This document shows positions 1 through 7,461 of a stretch of 17,519 nucleotides of DNA, in pieces. The notes under the pieces were generated by a model that was not told the origin of the DNA, did not search any database, and saw only the letters and a list, made by a program, of their open reading frames with translations. A program made the translations under genes and the position numbers. The DNA comes from an uncultured Clostridia bacterium (GTDB lineage: Bacteria > Bacillota > Clostridia > JAAYHZ01): NCBI GenBank assembly GCA_937894465.1, contig CALCRE010000186.1, forward strand, positions 1 to 17,519, read 5' to 3'. Numbering within the stretch: the first letter of the stretch is position 1; each line of letters starts with the position of its first letter.

Positions 1-127
1 CTTGCCCGCCGGACCCCGCCACTTTCGTAGAAAAGAAAATAAAGAAAATCAGCCCGATCACGATGAGTATGAATGTGAAAAATCTGGCCTTGTTTACTAA
101 CACATAATTTCTTCCGTTAATAATCAT
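1..127 (-). CDS. Partial membrane-anchored protein, YneA/LysM-like division suppressor candidate (3' end off window)
   Basis: Reading leftward from ATG at 127, 42 codons are visible before the window edge. The peptide opens MIINGRNYVLVNKARF. A hydrophobic segment of about 17 residues follows (roughly residues 17-33, rich in I, L, F and V), and then a polar stretch STKVAGSGGQ. This is a short cytoplasmic N-terminus, one transmembrane helix and the start of an extracytoplasmic part. In many Firmicutes the gene divergent from lexA encodes YneA or a LysM-domain relative, an SOS-induced cell-division inhibitor with this architecture. The LysM domain would lie outside the window, so the identity is inferred from position, topology and the LexA-box promoter. 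The ribosome binding site is weak (AGAAG about 12 bases upstream). An in-frame GTG at 174 is an alternative start but has no better site. Confidence 0.6.
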   Translation of the reverse strand, partial: MIINGRNYVLVNKARFFTFILIVIGLIFFIFFSTKVAGSGGQ

Positions 128-230
128 ATTTTTTATTTGCGATCTTCTGACCGCATCTCCCTTCCATGAGTGCACTATATCCTTACACGCAATTCTCTTG
201 TCCGGTAATAGACTTATGTTCTTTCAGTAT

Positions 231-242
231 AAACGTTCGTTC
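231..242 (-). promoter_or_regulatory. Candidate LexA box of the leftward yneA-like gene
   Basis: On the minus strand this reads GAACGAACGTTT, a GAAC-N4-GTTT palindrome close to the Gram-positive LexA (DinR) box, whose core is GAAC-N4-GTTC. It lies just downstream of the -10 element at 251-256, around the expected transcription start, where a bound repressor would block initiation. It has one mismatch from a perfect core. Confidence 0.6.
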
Positions 243-250
243 CTGTTTTG

Positions 251-279
251 ATTATAAAACATAAATTTGATTTTGTCAA
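251..279 (-). promoter_or_regulatory. Promoter of the leftward yneA-like gene
   Basis: On the minus strand a TTGACA -35 hexamer (279-274) and a TATAAT -10 hexamer (256-251) are separated by 17 bases. Both hexamers match the sigma-A consensus exactly. The LexA-like palindrome at 231-242 sits immediately downstream, so this should be a strong promoter that is held off until SOS induction. Confidence 0.8.
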
Positions 280-287
280 AGGTTTTC

Positions 288-302
288 CGAACAAAAGTTT
301 TG
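288..302 (+). promoter_or_regulatory. Candidate LexA box in the lexA promoter
   Basis: The sequence CGAACAAAAGTTTTG contains GAAC-N4-GTTT, the same imperfect half-site pair as the box at 231-242. It overlaps the -35 hexamer of the lexA promoter (300-305), which is the expected position for autorepression of lexA. Confidence 0.65.
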
Positions 303-328
303 ACTAACCAAAATACCTATGGTATAAT
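300..328 (+). promoter_or_regulatory. lexA promoter
   Basis: TTGACT (300-305) and TATAAT (323-328) are separated by 17 bases. Transcription would start near 335, leaving a 5' leader of about 30 bases before the lexA ATG at 364. The -35 element overlaps the LexA-like palindrome at 288-302. Confidence 0.8.
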
Positions 329-363
329 ATGCCTAAGAAATCAAGAAAAGAGATGGTGATCAA

Positions 364-987
364 ATGGAAAAGCGCTTAACCGAAAAACAAAAGAAAATTT
401 TGGATCTGATTAATCGTGAAGTAAGGGAAAAAGGATATCCTCCTTCTGTTCGTGAAATTTGCAGAGTGGTAGGATTTAAATCCACTTCAACCGCTCATGC
501 CCATTTGCAAAAGCTGGAGAATCTAGGGTATTTGAAGAAATCACCTGCAACACCTAGAGGCTTGAAAGTGGTGGATGCTGACGGCAGCGATGTCAATGTC
601 AAAAGAACCGTTGACATTCCAATTATCGGAAAAGTGACTGCCGGCGAACCCATCTTGGCAGTAGAAAATATTGAAGAATATTTCCCGGTCCCTGAGGAAT
701 TTGCAGAAAATGACACATTGTTTATGTTACAAGTTTCAGGAGAAAGTATGATCGAAGCCGGTATTTTTGACGGTGACATGGTGATGGTCAAACAACAGAA
801 CACCGCATCGAACGGTGACAAGGTAGTAGCTTTGATCAATCAGGAAGCCACTGTGAAAACCTTTTATAAAGAAAAAGATCATATCCGTCTTCAACCGGAA
901 AACAAATATATGGATCCTATTATCGTGGACAAAAATGAAACCTTCGCCATTTTGGGAAAGGTGGTCGGATTATTCAGGCATATGTAA
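364..987 (+). CDS. lexA: LexA SOS repressor
   Basis: This is the transcriptional repressor of the SOS DNA-damage regulon. It cleaves itself when RecA filaments form. The protein is 207 residues, the usual length. Residues 1-70 form the winged helix-turn-helix DNA-binding domain (LTEKQKKILDLI at the start, then the helix around VREICRVVGFKSTSTAHAHL). The self-cleavage bond is Ala93-Gly94 in the segment GKVTAGEP. The S24-type catalytic dyad is Ser128 (in VSGESM) and Lys165 (in EATVKTF), so all residues needed for autocleavage are present. The ATG at 364 lies 36 bases after the -10 hexamer and follows a purine-rich GAAAAGAGATGGTG stretch. The gene is divergent from a yneA-like gene and convergent with hfq, and both divergent promoters carry LexA-box-like palindromes, which indicates autoregulation. 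Confidence 0.97.
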   Translation: MEKRLTEKQKKILDLINREVREKGYPPSVREICRVVGFKSTSTAHAHLQKLENLGYLKKSPATPRGLKVVDADGSDVNVKRTVDIPIIGKVTAGEPILAVENIEEYFPVPEEFAENDTLFMLQVSGESMIEAGIFDGDMVMVKQQNTASNGDKVVALINQEATVKTFYKEKDHIRLQPENKYMDPIIVDKNETFAILGKVVGLFRHM

Positions 988-1006
988 GAAAATAATAAAA
1001 CAGGTT

Positions 1007-1057
1007 AAAAAGACCGGTCACGCCAAGCATTTGCACTTGAACACGACAGGTCTTTTT
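1007..1057. terminator. Bidirectional intrinsic terminator between lexA and hfq
   Basis: AAAAAGACC (1007-1015) and GGTCTTTTT (1049-1057) form a 9-bp outer stem between the two convergent genes. Read rightward it is followed by a long T-rich run (to about 1073), as expected for terminating lexA. Read leftward the 33-base interior can pair further, with CAAGTG against TGCTTG and GTCGTGT against GCGTGAC, using several G-U pairs. Those become A-C mismatches in the rightward transcript. The long folded form therefore belongs to the hfq-side RNA. Confidence 0.7.
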
Positions 1058-1085
1058 CTTTTTGTTTCTTTTTAAATCACCTTGA

Positions 1086-1328
1086 TTACTTTTCGTCGTT
1101 ATTAAAAATGAAGTTAACGGCTTTAACGGGAGATATGGTCGAGATGGCATGTTTATATACCAATTGTTGTTTTCCGTCTGTATCCACAACCACCGTAAAA
1201 TTATCAAACCCTCTAACCGTTCCTTTTAATTGAAAACCGTTGGTCAAGAACAAGGTTACCGGTATCTTCTCTTTACGCACTTGGTTTAAAAAGACATCTT
1301 GCAAATTAATATTACTTTTAGTGTTCAT
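1086..1328 (-). CDS. hfq: RNA chaperone Hfq
   Basis: This is an Sm-like hexameric RNA-binding protein that promotes pairing of small RNAs with mRNAs. The 80 residues carry the N-terminal helix NLQDVFLNQVRKEK, the Sm1 region (VTLFLTNGFQLKGTVRGFDNFTVVV) and the Sm2 motif YKHAISTISP, whose YKH residues contact uridines. The C-terminal tail is short, as is usual in Firmicutes. Two adjacent ATG codons occur at 1331 and 1328. The AGGAGG at 1335-1340 is 6 bases from the second but only 3 from the first, so I chose 1328. hfq is the last gene of the unit, 143 bases after miaA, and may also have its own promoter in that gap. In Gram-positives the physiological weight of Hfq is often modest, so identity is certain but importance here is not. 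Confidence 0.95.
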   Translation of the reverse strand: MNTKSNINLQDVFLNQVRKEKIPVTLFLTNGFQLKGTVRGFDNFTVVVDTDGKQQLVYKHAISTISPVKAVNFIFNNDEK

Positions 1329-1334
1329 CATAAT

Positions 1335-1340
1335 CCTCCT
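1335..1340 (-). promoter_or_regulatory. hfq ribosome binding site
   Basis: The perfect AGGAGG is 6 bases from ATG 1328 and 3 bases from ATG 1331. The spacing favours the inner ATG as the hfq start. Confidence 0.75.
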
Positions 1341-1405
1341 AAATAAACAAAAATATAAAATAAAATAATTCGGCTTGTTGCACCGTCATTACACATCACA
1401 CATAA

Positions 1406-1434
1406 ATATTACTATGCAAAAACAATTTTTACAA
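1406..1434 (-). promoter_or_regulatory. Possible hfq-proximal promoter in the miaA-hfq gap
   Basis: On the minus strand TTGTAA (1434-1429) and TAATAT (1411-1406) are 17 bases apart, each with two mismatches from consensus. The 143-base gap between miaA and hfq is much longer than the 12-30 base gaps elsewhere in the unit. It is very AT-rich and holds no gene, so an internal promoter is plausible. In such AT-rich sequence chance matches are common. Confidence 0.3.
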
Positions 1435-1474
1435 CCTAATTATAGAAAAAAAGGTGCATTTCATGAAAAATATT

Positions 1475-2434
1475 CTATGTTTTTGCCTTACATCCGACCT
1501 CATTCCCCATTTTTCCCGAACCATAGTCTGTCAATATCCCTTGGATTGCTTGTAAAACCGTTAATTGATCCATATCCAGCAGGTTGATGTCCCGGATATT
1601 TTTCATCCATGTAATTTGACGTTTGGCGTATCTCCTGGTTTCCCTCTTGATTAAATCAATGGTTTCCGGATAGGTACACAAGCCTTTAAAATAGCAAAAG
1701 AATTCTTTATAACCGATTCCCTGCAAACAGGTGCTATCCTTGGGTAAATTCATTTTGTAAAGTCGGAATGCTTCTTCCTCCAAGCCTTCTTCCATCATAA
1801 AATCCACCCTATTGTTGATTCGGTGATAAAGCCTCAATCTACTCATGTTCAACATATATACTTGGTAATCGTATTCCGGCTCTTTGACGGCATCTTTACC
1901 CTTTTGCGTGAAATTGACATCATGTGTAAGACAAACCTCCAAAGCACGTATCAAACGTTTGGTATTATTGACATGAATCTTCAAAGCGGCATCAGGATCC
2001 AGCCTCTTCAATTCCTCATACAGCACCCCGTTGCCCATTTCTTTCGCCTTATGTTCCAAGCGTTCCCGGATCTCACCGCTTTCAGAAGTTTCTTTAAAAT
2101 CAATGTTGTATACAAGAGAATTAATGTACAATCCGGTACCCCCCGCTATAATAGGTGTCTTTTTTCGGGAAAGTATCTTTTTAATGCATTTTTCCGCATC
2201 GATTTTAAAGTCAGCCACACTGTAGTTCTCCCGGGGATCCAAAAAGCCAATCATATGATGAGGTATTCCCGATGTCTCGGCAAAGGTTGGTTTTGCCGTT
2301 CCGATATCCATACCCTTGTATATTTGCATGGAATCAGCGGACACTATTTCCCCGTCAATATGTTTTGCCAGCTCTACAGCCAAGACGGTTTTACCGCTTG
2401 CCGTAGGACCTGTGATCACGATGATTTTCTCCAA
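1475..2434 (-). CDS. miaA: tRNA dimethylallyltransferase MiaA
   Basis: MiaA transfers a dimethylallyl group from DMAPP to N6 of A37 in tRNAs that read codons starting with U. This is the first step of ms2i6A formation. The 319 residues fit the family. The P-loop GPTASGKT is at 9-16, and the conserved segment SADSMQIYKGMDIGTAKP at 32-49 includes the catalytic Asp35. GGTGLY is at 98-103, and the family C-terminal signature RRYAKRQITWMKN is present. The start codon is TTG at 2434. It is preceded by GGAAGG at 2442-2447, 7 bases away and overlapping the mutL stop codon (TAG at 2447-2449), so translation is probably coupled to mutL. MiaB, the enzyme for the following methylthiolation, is encoded in the same unit. 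The last dozen residues (GKMGNEVGCKAKT) are poorly conserved tail. Confidence 0.96.
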   Translation of the reverse strand: MEKIIVITGPTASGKTVLAVELAKHIDGEIVSADSMQIYKGMDIGTAKPTFAETSGIPHHMIGFLDPRENYSVADFKIDAEKCIKKILSRKKTPIIAGGTGLYINSLVYNIDFKETSESGEIRERLEHKAKEMGNGVLYEELKRLDPDAALKIHVNNTKRLIRALEVCLTHDVNFTQKGKDAVKEPEYDYQVYMLNMSRLRLYHRINNRVDFMMEEGLEEEAFRLYKMNLPKDSTCLQGIGYKEFFCYFKGLCTYPETIDLIKRETRRYAKRQITWMKNIRDINLLDMDQLTVLQAIQGILTDYGSGKMGNEVGCKAKT

Positions 2435-2441
2435 TTCCTTA

Positions 2442-2447
2442 CCTTCC
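2442..2447 (-). promoter_or_regulatory. miaA ribosome binding site supporting a TTG start
   Basis: GGAAGG lies 7 bases upstream of TTG 2434 and overlaps the mutL stop codon. No in-frame ATG is nearby, and the P-loop begins eight codons after the TTG, so this site decides the start. Confidence 0.7.
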
Positions 2448-4375
2448 TAGATTATTCTTTTGAACATTTTTTCAAAGTCCTTCTTGTTCATGGTTATGTA
2501 TACCGGTCGACCGTGTGGACAGGTTTCCGGATTTTCCAACTTGATCAAACCGCCGACCAAAGCCTTTATTTCCGGTTCGCTTAGCTTTTTCTCCGCCTTC
2601 ACCGCCGCTTTACATGCCATGTCGTATATAAGCTCCTCCTTGATGGCAAGTCGGTTCATTCCCTTTGAGTTCTCCAATAAGTTGACCGCATCAATAAACA
2701 GCTCAACAGGGGAAACATCACCGGCGGCATAGGGTATTTCCCTTAACAACAATGTGTTATCACCGAAGTCATCAAACAGGTAACCTGCAGTATTGAGCTC
2801 ATTCTTATACGCCTCGACGTTGTTCATGTCCTCATCCGACAAATCCACTGCTTGAGGTTTCAACAGAATTTGTCCGGCCGCCTTGTCACCTTCCCTAATC
2901 CGTTGGACCAACTTTTCATATAATGTCTTTTCATGGGCTGCATGTTGGTCTATGATATATAAATTATCTCCTTGTTGTATGAATATATACGTATCATAAG
3001 CCGTCCCCACTATTTTATAATCAAAAACAAGTGTTTTGATCCCGGTTAGAGGCATAGGTTCGGGCTCTTTAGGAACTTCTTTCTCAACTTCCTTTACGAT
3101 GGCGTATTCAGAAGGAACTTCCTCCGCTTTGGTTTCACCGGTAAGGCCTTGAGGTTTCATTGTTACAGATTCTTCTTGCGGTTGTCTTCTTTCTTCGACC
3201 GGTTTTACGAAAGAAGGTGCAGGTTCCTGCTTTTCAAATGTCGGCCTGCTTAGTGTTTTTTCAACAGGATGATCCTTGACCGGGTTAGGCCGGGTAATAT
3301 CACTTTGGTGCCTTTCAGGAAGTGCTTCTTTTTTGATTTCACGGTGAATGATATCGGAAATCTGCTTACTGCCCGTATGGCGTTGGGTTTTTGACATCAA
3401 TGCATTACTTGTTCCGTGATAAATAGTGCGAAAAAGAGCTTGTTCATCCGAAAAACGAACTTCTGTTTTAGCAGGATGAACATTCACATCGACCGCTTCA
3501 TAATTGATATCCAAATACAAAACAGCGAAAGGATAGCGGTTTTTCATCAAAAATGTCTTGTATGCTTGCTCTACAGCTGCGACAAAAACCTTGCTCTTGA
3601 CATATCTTTTGTTCACAAAAAAGGATTGCCGATTTCGATTTCCTGCAGCAATTTGCGCATTACCTACAAAGCCTGTGACAGAGGCATATTCGTCCTTATA
3701 TGAAACTTCAAAAAGAGCATCGGCTATTTCTTTTCCATAAGTGGCATAAATAGCACTCTTTATGTTATCGTCACCGGGGGTTCTGAAGACTTCCTTTCCG
3801 GAATCGATATAGGTAAAAGATACGTCCGGGTGTGCCAGTGCAGTTCTGACCAAAATGTCATGTATGTATCGTGCTTCGGTGGTATCGGATCTTAGGAACT
3901 TGAATCTGGCAGGAGTATTAAAAAATAAGTCCTTCACCGTGATGACCGTTCCTAAAGGACAACCCATGTCGCTTTGCTCCTCGATCCTGCCCCCTCGAAC
4001 GGTTATCATGGTACCTCCCGGATCCGCCTTGTTGGCCGTTGTCAACACAACCTCCGCAACGGAAGCGATACTCGGCAACGCCTCTCCCCGGAACCCCATG
4101 GTGGAGATGGTGCGGATATCGTCAGATGTGCGAATCTTACCTGTGCCGTGTCGTTCAAATGCCAAAGCCACATCATCCTTTTGGATTCCCGAACCGTTGT
4201 CCGTAACTCGCATATAGGAAACACCGCCGTTTTTAATTTCCACTGTTATTTTAGTCGCACCGGCATCAACGGAGTTTTCCACCAATTCCTTGATAACGGA
4301 AGCAGGTCGTTCAATAACTTCCCCGGCTGCAATCTGATTCGCAGTATTCTCATCCAGTATGATTATATTTCCCAT
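2447..4375 (-). CDS. mutL: DNA mismatch repair protein MutL (endonuclease-type)
   Basis: MutL is the matchmaker and nicking enzyme of mismatch repair and acts after MutS. The protein has 642 residues. The N-terminal GHKL ATPase has ENSVDAG at 33-39, DNGSGI at 59-64 and GFRGEAL at 94-100. The transducer domain runs to about 325 (NVHPAKTEVRF). A low-complexity linker rich in P, E and K spans about 330-440. The C-terminal dimerisation domain carries the metal-binding endonuclease motif DQHAAHEKTLYE (476-487), ACKAAVKA (587-594) and CPHGRP (619-624). All endonuclease motifs are present, which fits an organism without MutH and Dam. The ATG at 4375 follows CAGGAG with good spacing and lies 24 bases after mutS. 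miaA follows 12 bases after its stop. Confidence 0.97.
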   Translation of the reverse strand: MGNIIILDENTANQIAAGEVIERPASVIKELVENSVDAGATKITVEIKNGGVSYMRVTDNGSGIQKDDVALAFERHGTGKIRTSDDIRTISTMGFRGEALPSIASVAEVVLTTANKADPGGTMITVRGGRIEEQSDMGCPLGTVITVKDLFFNTPARFKFLRSDTTEARYIHDILVRTALAHPDVSFTYIDSGKEVFRTPGDDNIKSAIYATYGKEIADALFEVSYKDEYASVTGFVGNAQIAAGNRNRQSFFVNKRYVKSKVFVAAVEQAYKTFLMKNRYPFAVLYLDINYEAVDVNVHPAKTEVRFSDEQALFRTIYHGTSNALMSKTQRHTGSKQISDIIHREIKKEALPERHQSDITRPNPVKDHPVEKTLSRPTFEKQEPAPSFVKPVEERRQPQEESVTMKPQGLTGETKAEEVPSEYAIVKEVEKEVPKEPEPMPLTGIKTLVFDYKIVGTAYDTYIFIQQGDNLYIIDQHAAHEKTLYEKLVQRIREGDKAAGQILLKPQAVDLSDEDMNNVEAYKNELNTAGYLFDDFGDNTLLLREIPYAAGDVSPVELFIDAVNLLENSKGMNRLAIKEELIYDMACKAAVKAEKKLSEPEIKALVGGLIKLENPETCPHGRPVYITMNKKDFEKMFKRII

Positions 4376-4399
4376 GATCTAAAACTCCTGTTTCCATAA

Positions 4400-7015
4400 T
4401 TACGTTTGTTTGGCCTGTGCGCTTAATTCAAACAAGATATTCAGCGCTTCTAGTGGAGTGACCTTTTGAACATCTGTCTCCTGTAATTTTTTCAAAATCA
4501 ACTCGGTGTTTCTGGTTCTGTTGTTATAGGAGAAAATGTCCATTTGGCCTTCGATGGGTTTATCCTCCTTCTTGGTTCGCAAGCGCTTTTTATACATATT
4601 GGCATTTTCCAGCTCAGCCAAGATCTCATTGGCTCGGGATATGACAAGAGGAGGAATCCCGGCTAACCGAGCGACTTGAACGCCGTAGCTCTCATCCGCC
4701 CCGCCCCGTTCTATTTTCCGCAAGAAAATGATATCTTCACCTTGTTCTCTGACAGTAACACGGTAATTCTTGATTCCGTCGCTTTTATCCTCTAAATCCG
4801 TGAGCTCATGATAATGGGTTGCGAACAATGTACGACAACCTAAAAATTCCTTGTCGTTTATGTATTCAATCACCGCCCAGGCAATACTCAACCCGTCGAA
4901 GGTGCTGGTGCCCCTTCCCACCTCGTCCAAAATCAAGAGACTCTTGGGTGTGGCGTTTTTAATAATGTTCGCCACTTCCACCATCTCCACCATAAATGTG
5001 CTTTGGCCTAACCCTAAATTGTCCGTAGCGCCGACACGGGTGAATACCTTATCGGCAATCCCGATTGTAGCGGACGCTGCCGGTATGAAGCTTCCCATTT
5101 GGGCTAAGATCACCATGATTGCCACCTGTCGCATATAGGTGGATTTACCGGCCATATTCGGACCTGTGATGATATCCAACCGGTTTTGGTCGCTATCCAA
5201 CAAGGTGTCATTCGGAACAAAGGGCGTGTCCTTCATCATTTTCTCCACCACAGGATGTCTGCCGTCTTTGATCATGATCACATCAGATTGGTTGACCTCC
5301 GGTTTGCACCAGTTCTCCCTGTCGGCGGTTTCGGCCAAAGATCCCAAAGCATCCAGCATGGCTAGCATTTTGGATGTATCTTTAATACGCTTGACGGAAT
5401 CCACGATGATTTGTCGGATGTCCTGAAATAATTTATATTCCAAATCCTTCAGCTGATCCTGCGCACCTAGAACTTTCTCTTCCATTTCCTTGAGCTCTTC
5501 GGTGACATACCGCTCGCAATTAGACAGTGTCTGCTTTCTGATGTATCGATCCGGAGCAAGCTTAATATTGGATTTGGTAACCTCGATATAATAACCGAAG
5601 ACTTTGTTGTATCCGATCTTCAAGTTTTTAATCCCGGTTTCTTCCCGTTCCTTTTCTTGCAAATCGGCAATCCACCTTTTGCCGTTGGAGGATGCATCTC
5701 TTAATTCATCAATTTTCTCATCATATCCGTCTTTTATAATACCGCCTTCCGTAATGGTAACGGGCGGTTGTTCATCAATGGCACGCTCTAGTAAATCGTA
5801 CAAATCCTCCATGGTGTCCATACGGTTTCGAATTGAAATCAGCAAAGGATCATCAAAATCGCTGATGGATTCGATCAATGCAGGCAAATGAGCAAAGGAA
5901 GATTTCAACGACAAAAGATCCCTGCAATTTAACGAACCTAGCACTGCCTTTCCGGTGATACGTTCCATATCATACACTCCGGATAGAATTTCCCGTGTTT
6001 CGGCTCTTTTGATGAAATTTTCTACGAAGCTGCCTACGGCGTTTTGCCGCTCACGAATGGATAAAACATCCGTCAAGGGTTGCTCCAACCATCTTCTGAG
6101 CAATCGTCCCCCCATGGCAGTCACTGTTTTGTCAATGACCCACAATAAAGAACCGGCCTTTTTCCGATCATAAAGAGTCTCGGTCAGCTCCAAATTTCTT
6201 CTGGCTACGACATCAAGCCCCATATATTCTTCATATTCATAAACATTCAATTGATCGATGTGTCGGGGAAAAACTTTTTGCAGTCCGTCCAAATAAAGCA
6301 ACAACGCTCCTGTGGCATTGGCTCCAATATGATACAACCGAAGTTCATCGGACAGATTCTTGAATTGTTCCTGAAGCCTGTCCGTTGCATTCTTTCGTTC
6401 GAACAACGAATCTTCCACCAGGTAAATATAGGAACCACACACTTTTTTCAGTTCATCTTTTAAATAGTCGGCTTCGGTATTCAATACGATTTCAACAGGC
6501 ATGAATTTGGCAACTTCGTTGACCACTTTGTCCTTTGTAGCGCCTAATACGATTTGTGTGCAATTACATTCTCCGGTTCCCGTATCGGCGGTGCAAATTC
6601 CATAACAAGAGCCTTCCTTGTATATGGACATAATGTATCGGTTGTTTTTGTCATCCAAGACACTTTGGTCGGTAATGGTACCCGGTGTGATCACACGAAT
6701 CACATCTCTTTGCACAATTCCAACAGCTTCCTTCGGATCCTCCGTTTGCTCACAGATTGCAACCTTGTATCCCTTTTCCACTAAAGTGGCTATGTACGAA
6801 TCGGCTGAATGGAAAGGCACACCGCACATCGGTGCTCTCTCCTCCAAGCCGCAACTTCTCCCGGTCAGGGTGATTTCCAATTCCTTGGACGCCGTCAAAG
6901 CGTCTTCAAAGAACATTTCATAAAAATCTCCAAGACGAAAGAACAAAATACAATCCCGGTATTTCTTTTTAATCTCACGATATTGCACCATCATCGGTGT
7001 CAGTTTTGATGTCAT
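4400..7015 (-). CDS. mutS: DNA mismatch repair protein MutS
   Basis: MutS recognises mismatches as an ATP-dependent sliding clamp. It has 871 residues, the normal MutS1 length. The mismatch-reading motif FYE is at 31-33 (in RLGDFYEMF), with connector, core and clamp domains following. The ATPase has Walker A GPNMAGKST at 618-626, a GQSTFMVEM motif at 670-678 and Walker B with signature (LLILDEVGRGTSTFDG) at 693-708. FATHYHEL at 731-738 carries the conserved histidine. A candidate beta-clamp-binding peptide, QMDIFS (824-829), lies in the C-terminal linker, as in Bacillus MutS. The C-terminal helices close with PLEALNILFEL. The ATG at 7015 is preceded by AAAGGGG. The gene lies 29 bases after the YlbF-family gene and 24 bases before mutL, so cotranscription is likely. 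Confidence 0.97.
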   Translation of the reverse strand: MTSKLTPMMVQYREIKKKYRDCILFFRLGDFYEMFFEDALTASKELEITLTGRSCGLEERAPMCGVPFHSADSYIATLVEKGYKVAICEQTEDPKEAVGIVQRDVIRVITPGTITDQSVLDDKNNRYIMSIYKEGSCYGICTADTGTGECNCTQIVLGATKDKVVNEVAKFMPVEIVLNTEADYLKDELKKVCGSYIYLVEDSLFERKNATDRLQEQFKNLSDELRLYHIGANATGALLLYLDGLQKVFPRHIDQLNVYEYEEYMGLDVVARRNLELTETLYDRKKAGSLLWVIDKTVTAMGGRLLRRWLEQPLTDVLSIRERQNAVGSFVENFIKRAETREILSGVYDMERITGKAVLGSLNCRDLLSLKSSFAHLPALIESISDFDDPLLISIRNRMDTMEDLYDLLERAIDEQPPVTITEGGIIKDGYDEKIDELRDASSNGKRWIADLQEKEREETGIKNLKIGYNKVFGYYIEVTKSNIKLAPDRYIRKQTLSNCERYVTEELKEMEEKVLGAQDQLKDLEYKLFQDIRQIIVDSVKRIKDTSKMLAMLDALGSLAETADRENWCKPEVNQSDVIMIKDGRHPVVEKMMKDTPFVPNDTLLDSDQNRLDIITGPNMAGKSTYMRQVAIMVILAQMGSFIPAASATIGIADKVFTRVGATDNLGLGQSTFMVEMVEVANIIKNATPKSLLILDEVGRGTSTFDGLSIAWAVIEYINDKEFLGCRTLFATHYHELTDLEDKSDGIKNYRVTVREQGEDIIFLRKIERGGADESYGVQVARLAGIPPLVISRANEILAELENANMYKKRLRTKKEDKPIEGQMDIFSYNNRTRNTELILKKLQETDVQKVTPLEALNILFELSAQAKQT

Positions 7016-7044
7016 GAAAACCCCTTTACCATTCCCTCAATCCA

Positions 7045-7431
7045 TTAATGTCCACAAGATTTACATCCTGAGCAACCTCCGCTTTTACATGACGGTGCTT
7101 CTCCGGTGATCCCCTCTATAATCTTGTCGTTTATTTCCTTCATAAACGCGTCAAACTCATTCTTTGCCTTTACAAACAAACCGGTGGGGCGATATTCAAA
7201 AATTTCCTCTTGCTTCATTTCAACTAAATGCTTTAAGGAGGTTATCGCCTCATTTCCGAGTTTCTCTTTTATTGCTTTATTATATTCACTCTGTAAAATC
7301 CGAAGGTCATTCAAAAGCTGTACTCCTTCCGAATCCTTCAAAGCCAAAGCTTCGCTTTCCTTCAAATTGACATATTGTTCGCTTTTCTTAATCAAATTGC
7401 CCAATTCATGAGCAGCTTCCATAATTTCCAT
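7045..7431 (-). CDS. YlbF/YmcA-family protein with C-terminal cysteine cluster
   Basis: This 128-residue, mostly helical protein belongs to the YlbF/YmcA (RicF/RicA) family by its core (about residues 5-105, with NDLRILQSEYNKAI and LVEMKQEEIFEY). In Bacillus subtilis YmcA, YlbF and YaaT form a complex that binds [4Fe-4S] clusters and acts with RNase Y in mRNA processing and development. ymcA is next to ymcB (miaB) and close to mutSL there, so this gene is the positional counterpart of ymcA. The last 14 residues, CKSGGCSGCKSCGH, hold four cysteines (115, 120, 123, 126; C-X4-C-X2-C-X2-C) that look like metal or Fe-S ligands. The ATG at 7431 has AAAGGAAG about 7 bases upstream; an in-frame ATG three codons on is less well placed. 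Family membership is firm; whether it is the ymcA or the ylbF paralogue is not. Confidence 0.85.
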   Translation of the reverse strand: MEIMEAAHELGNLIKKSEQYVNLKESEALALKDSEGVQLLNDLRILQSEYNKAIKEKLGNEAITSLKHLVEMKQEEIFEYRPTGLFVKAKNEFDAFMKEINDKIIEGITGEAPSCKSGGCSGCKSCGH

Positions 7432-7461
7432 AGTACACTTCCTTTAGTTTTAAAACTTCAA

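Noticed and set aside
117..167. Possible 16-codon leader peptide overlapping the yneA-like start (ATG 167 to TAA 117)
   Set aside because: No Shine-Dalgarno sequence precedes it and the peptide has no attenuator-like pattern; chance in a short region.
1380..1457. TGCACC and GGTGCA inverted repeat in the miaA-hfq gap
   Set aside because: Only 6 bp separated by about 70 bases, with no further pairing; expected by chance.
1823..2584. Long rightward open frame (253 codons) antisense to miaA and the end of mutL
   Set aside because: It lies wholly opposite two genes with complete family motifs, has no ribosome binding site, and its translation has no recognisable domain.
3974..4399. Rightward open frame antisense to the mutL N-terminus
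   Set aside because: It mirrors the conserved GHKL ATPase codons of mutL; it is a shadow of a certain gene.
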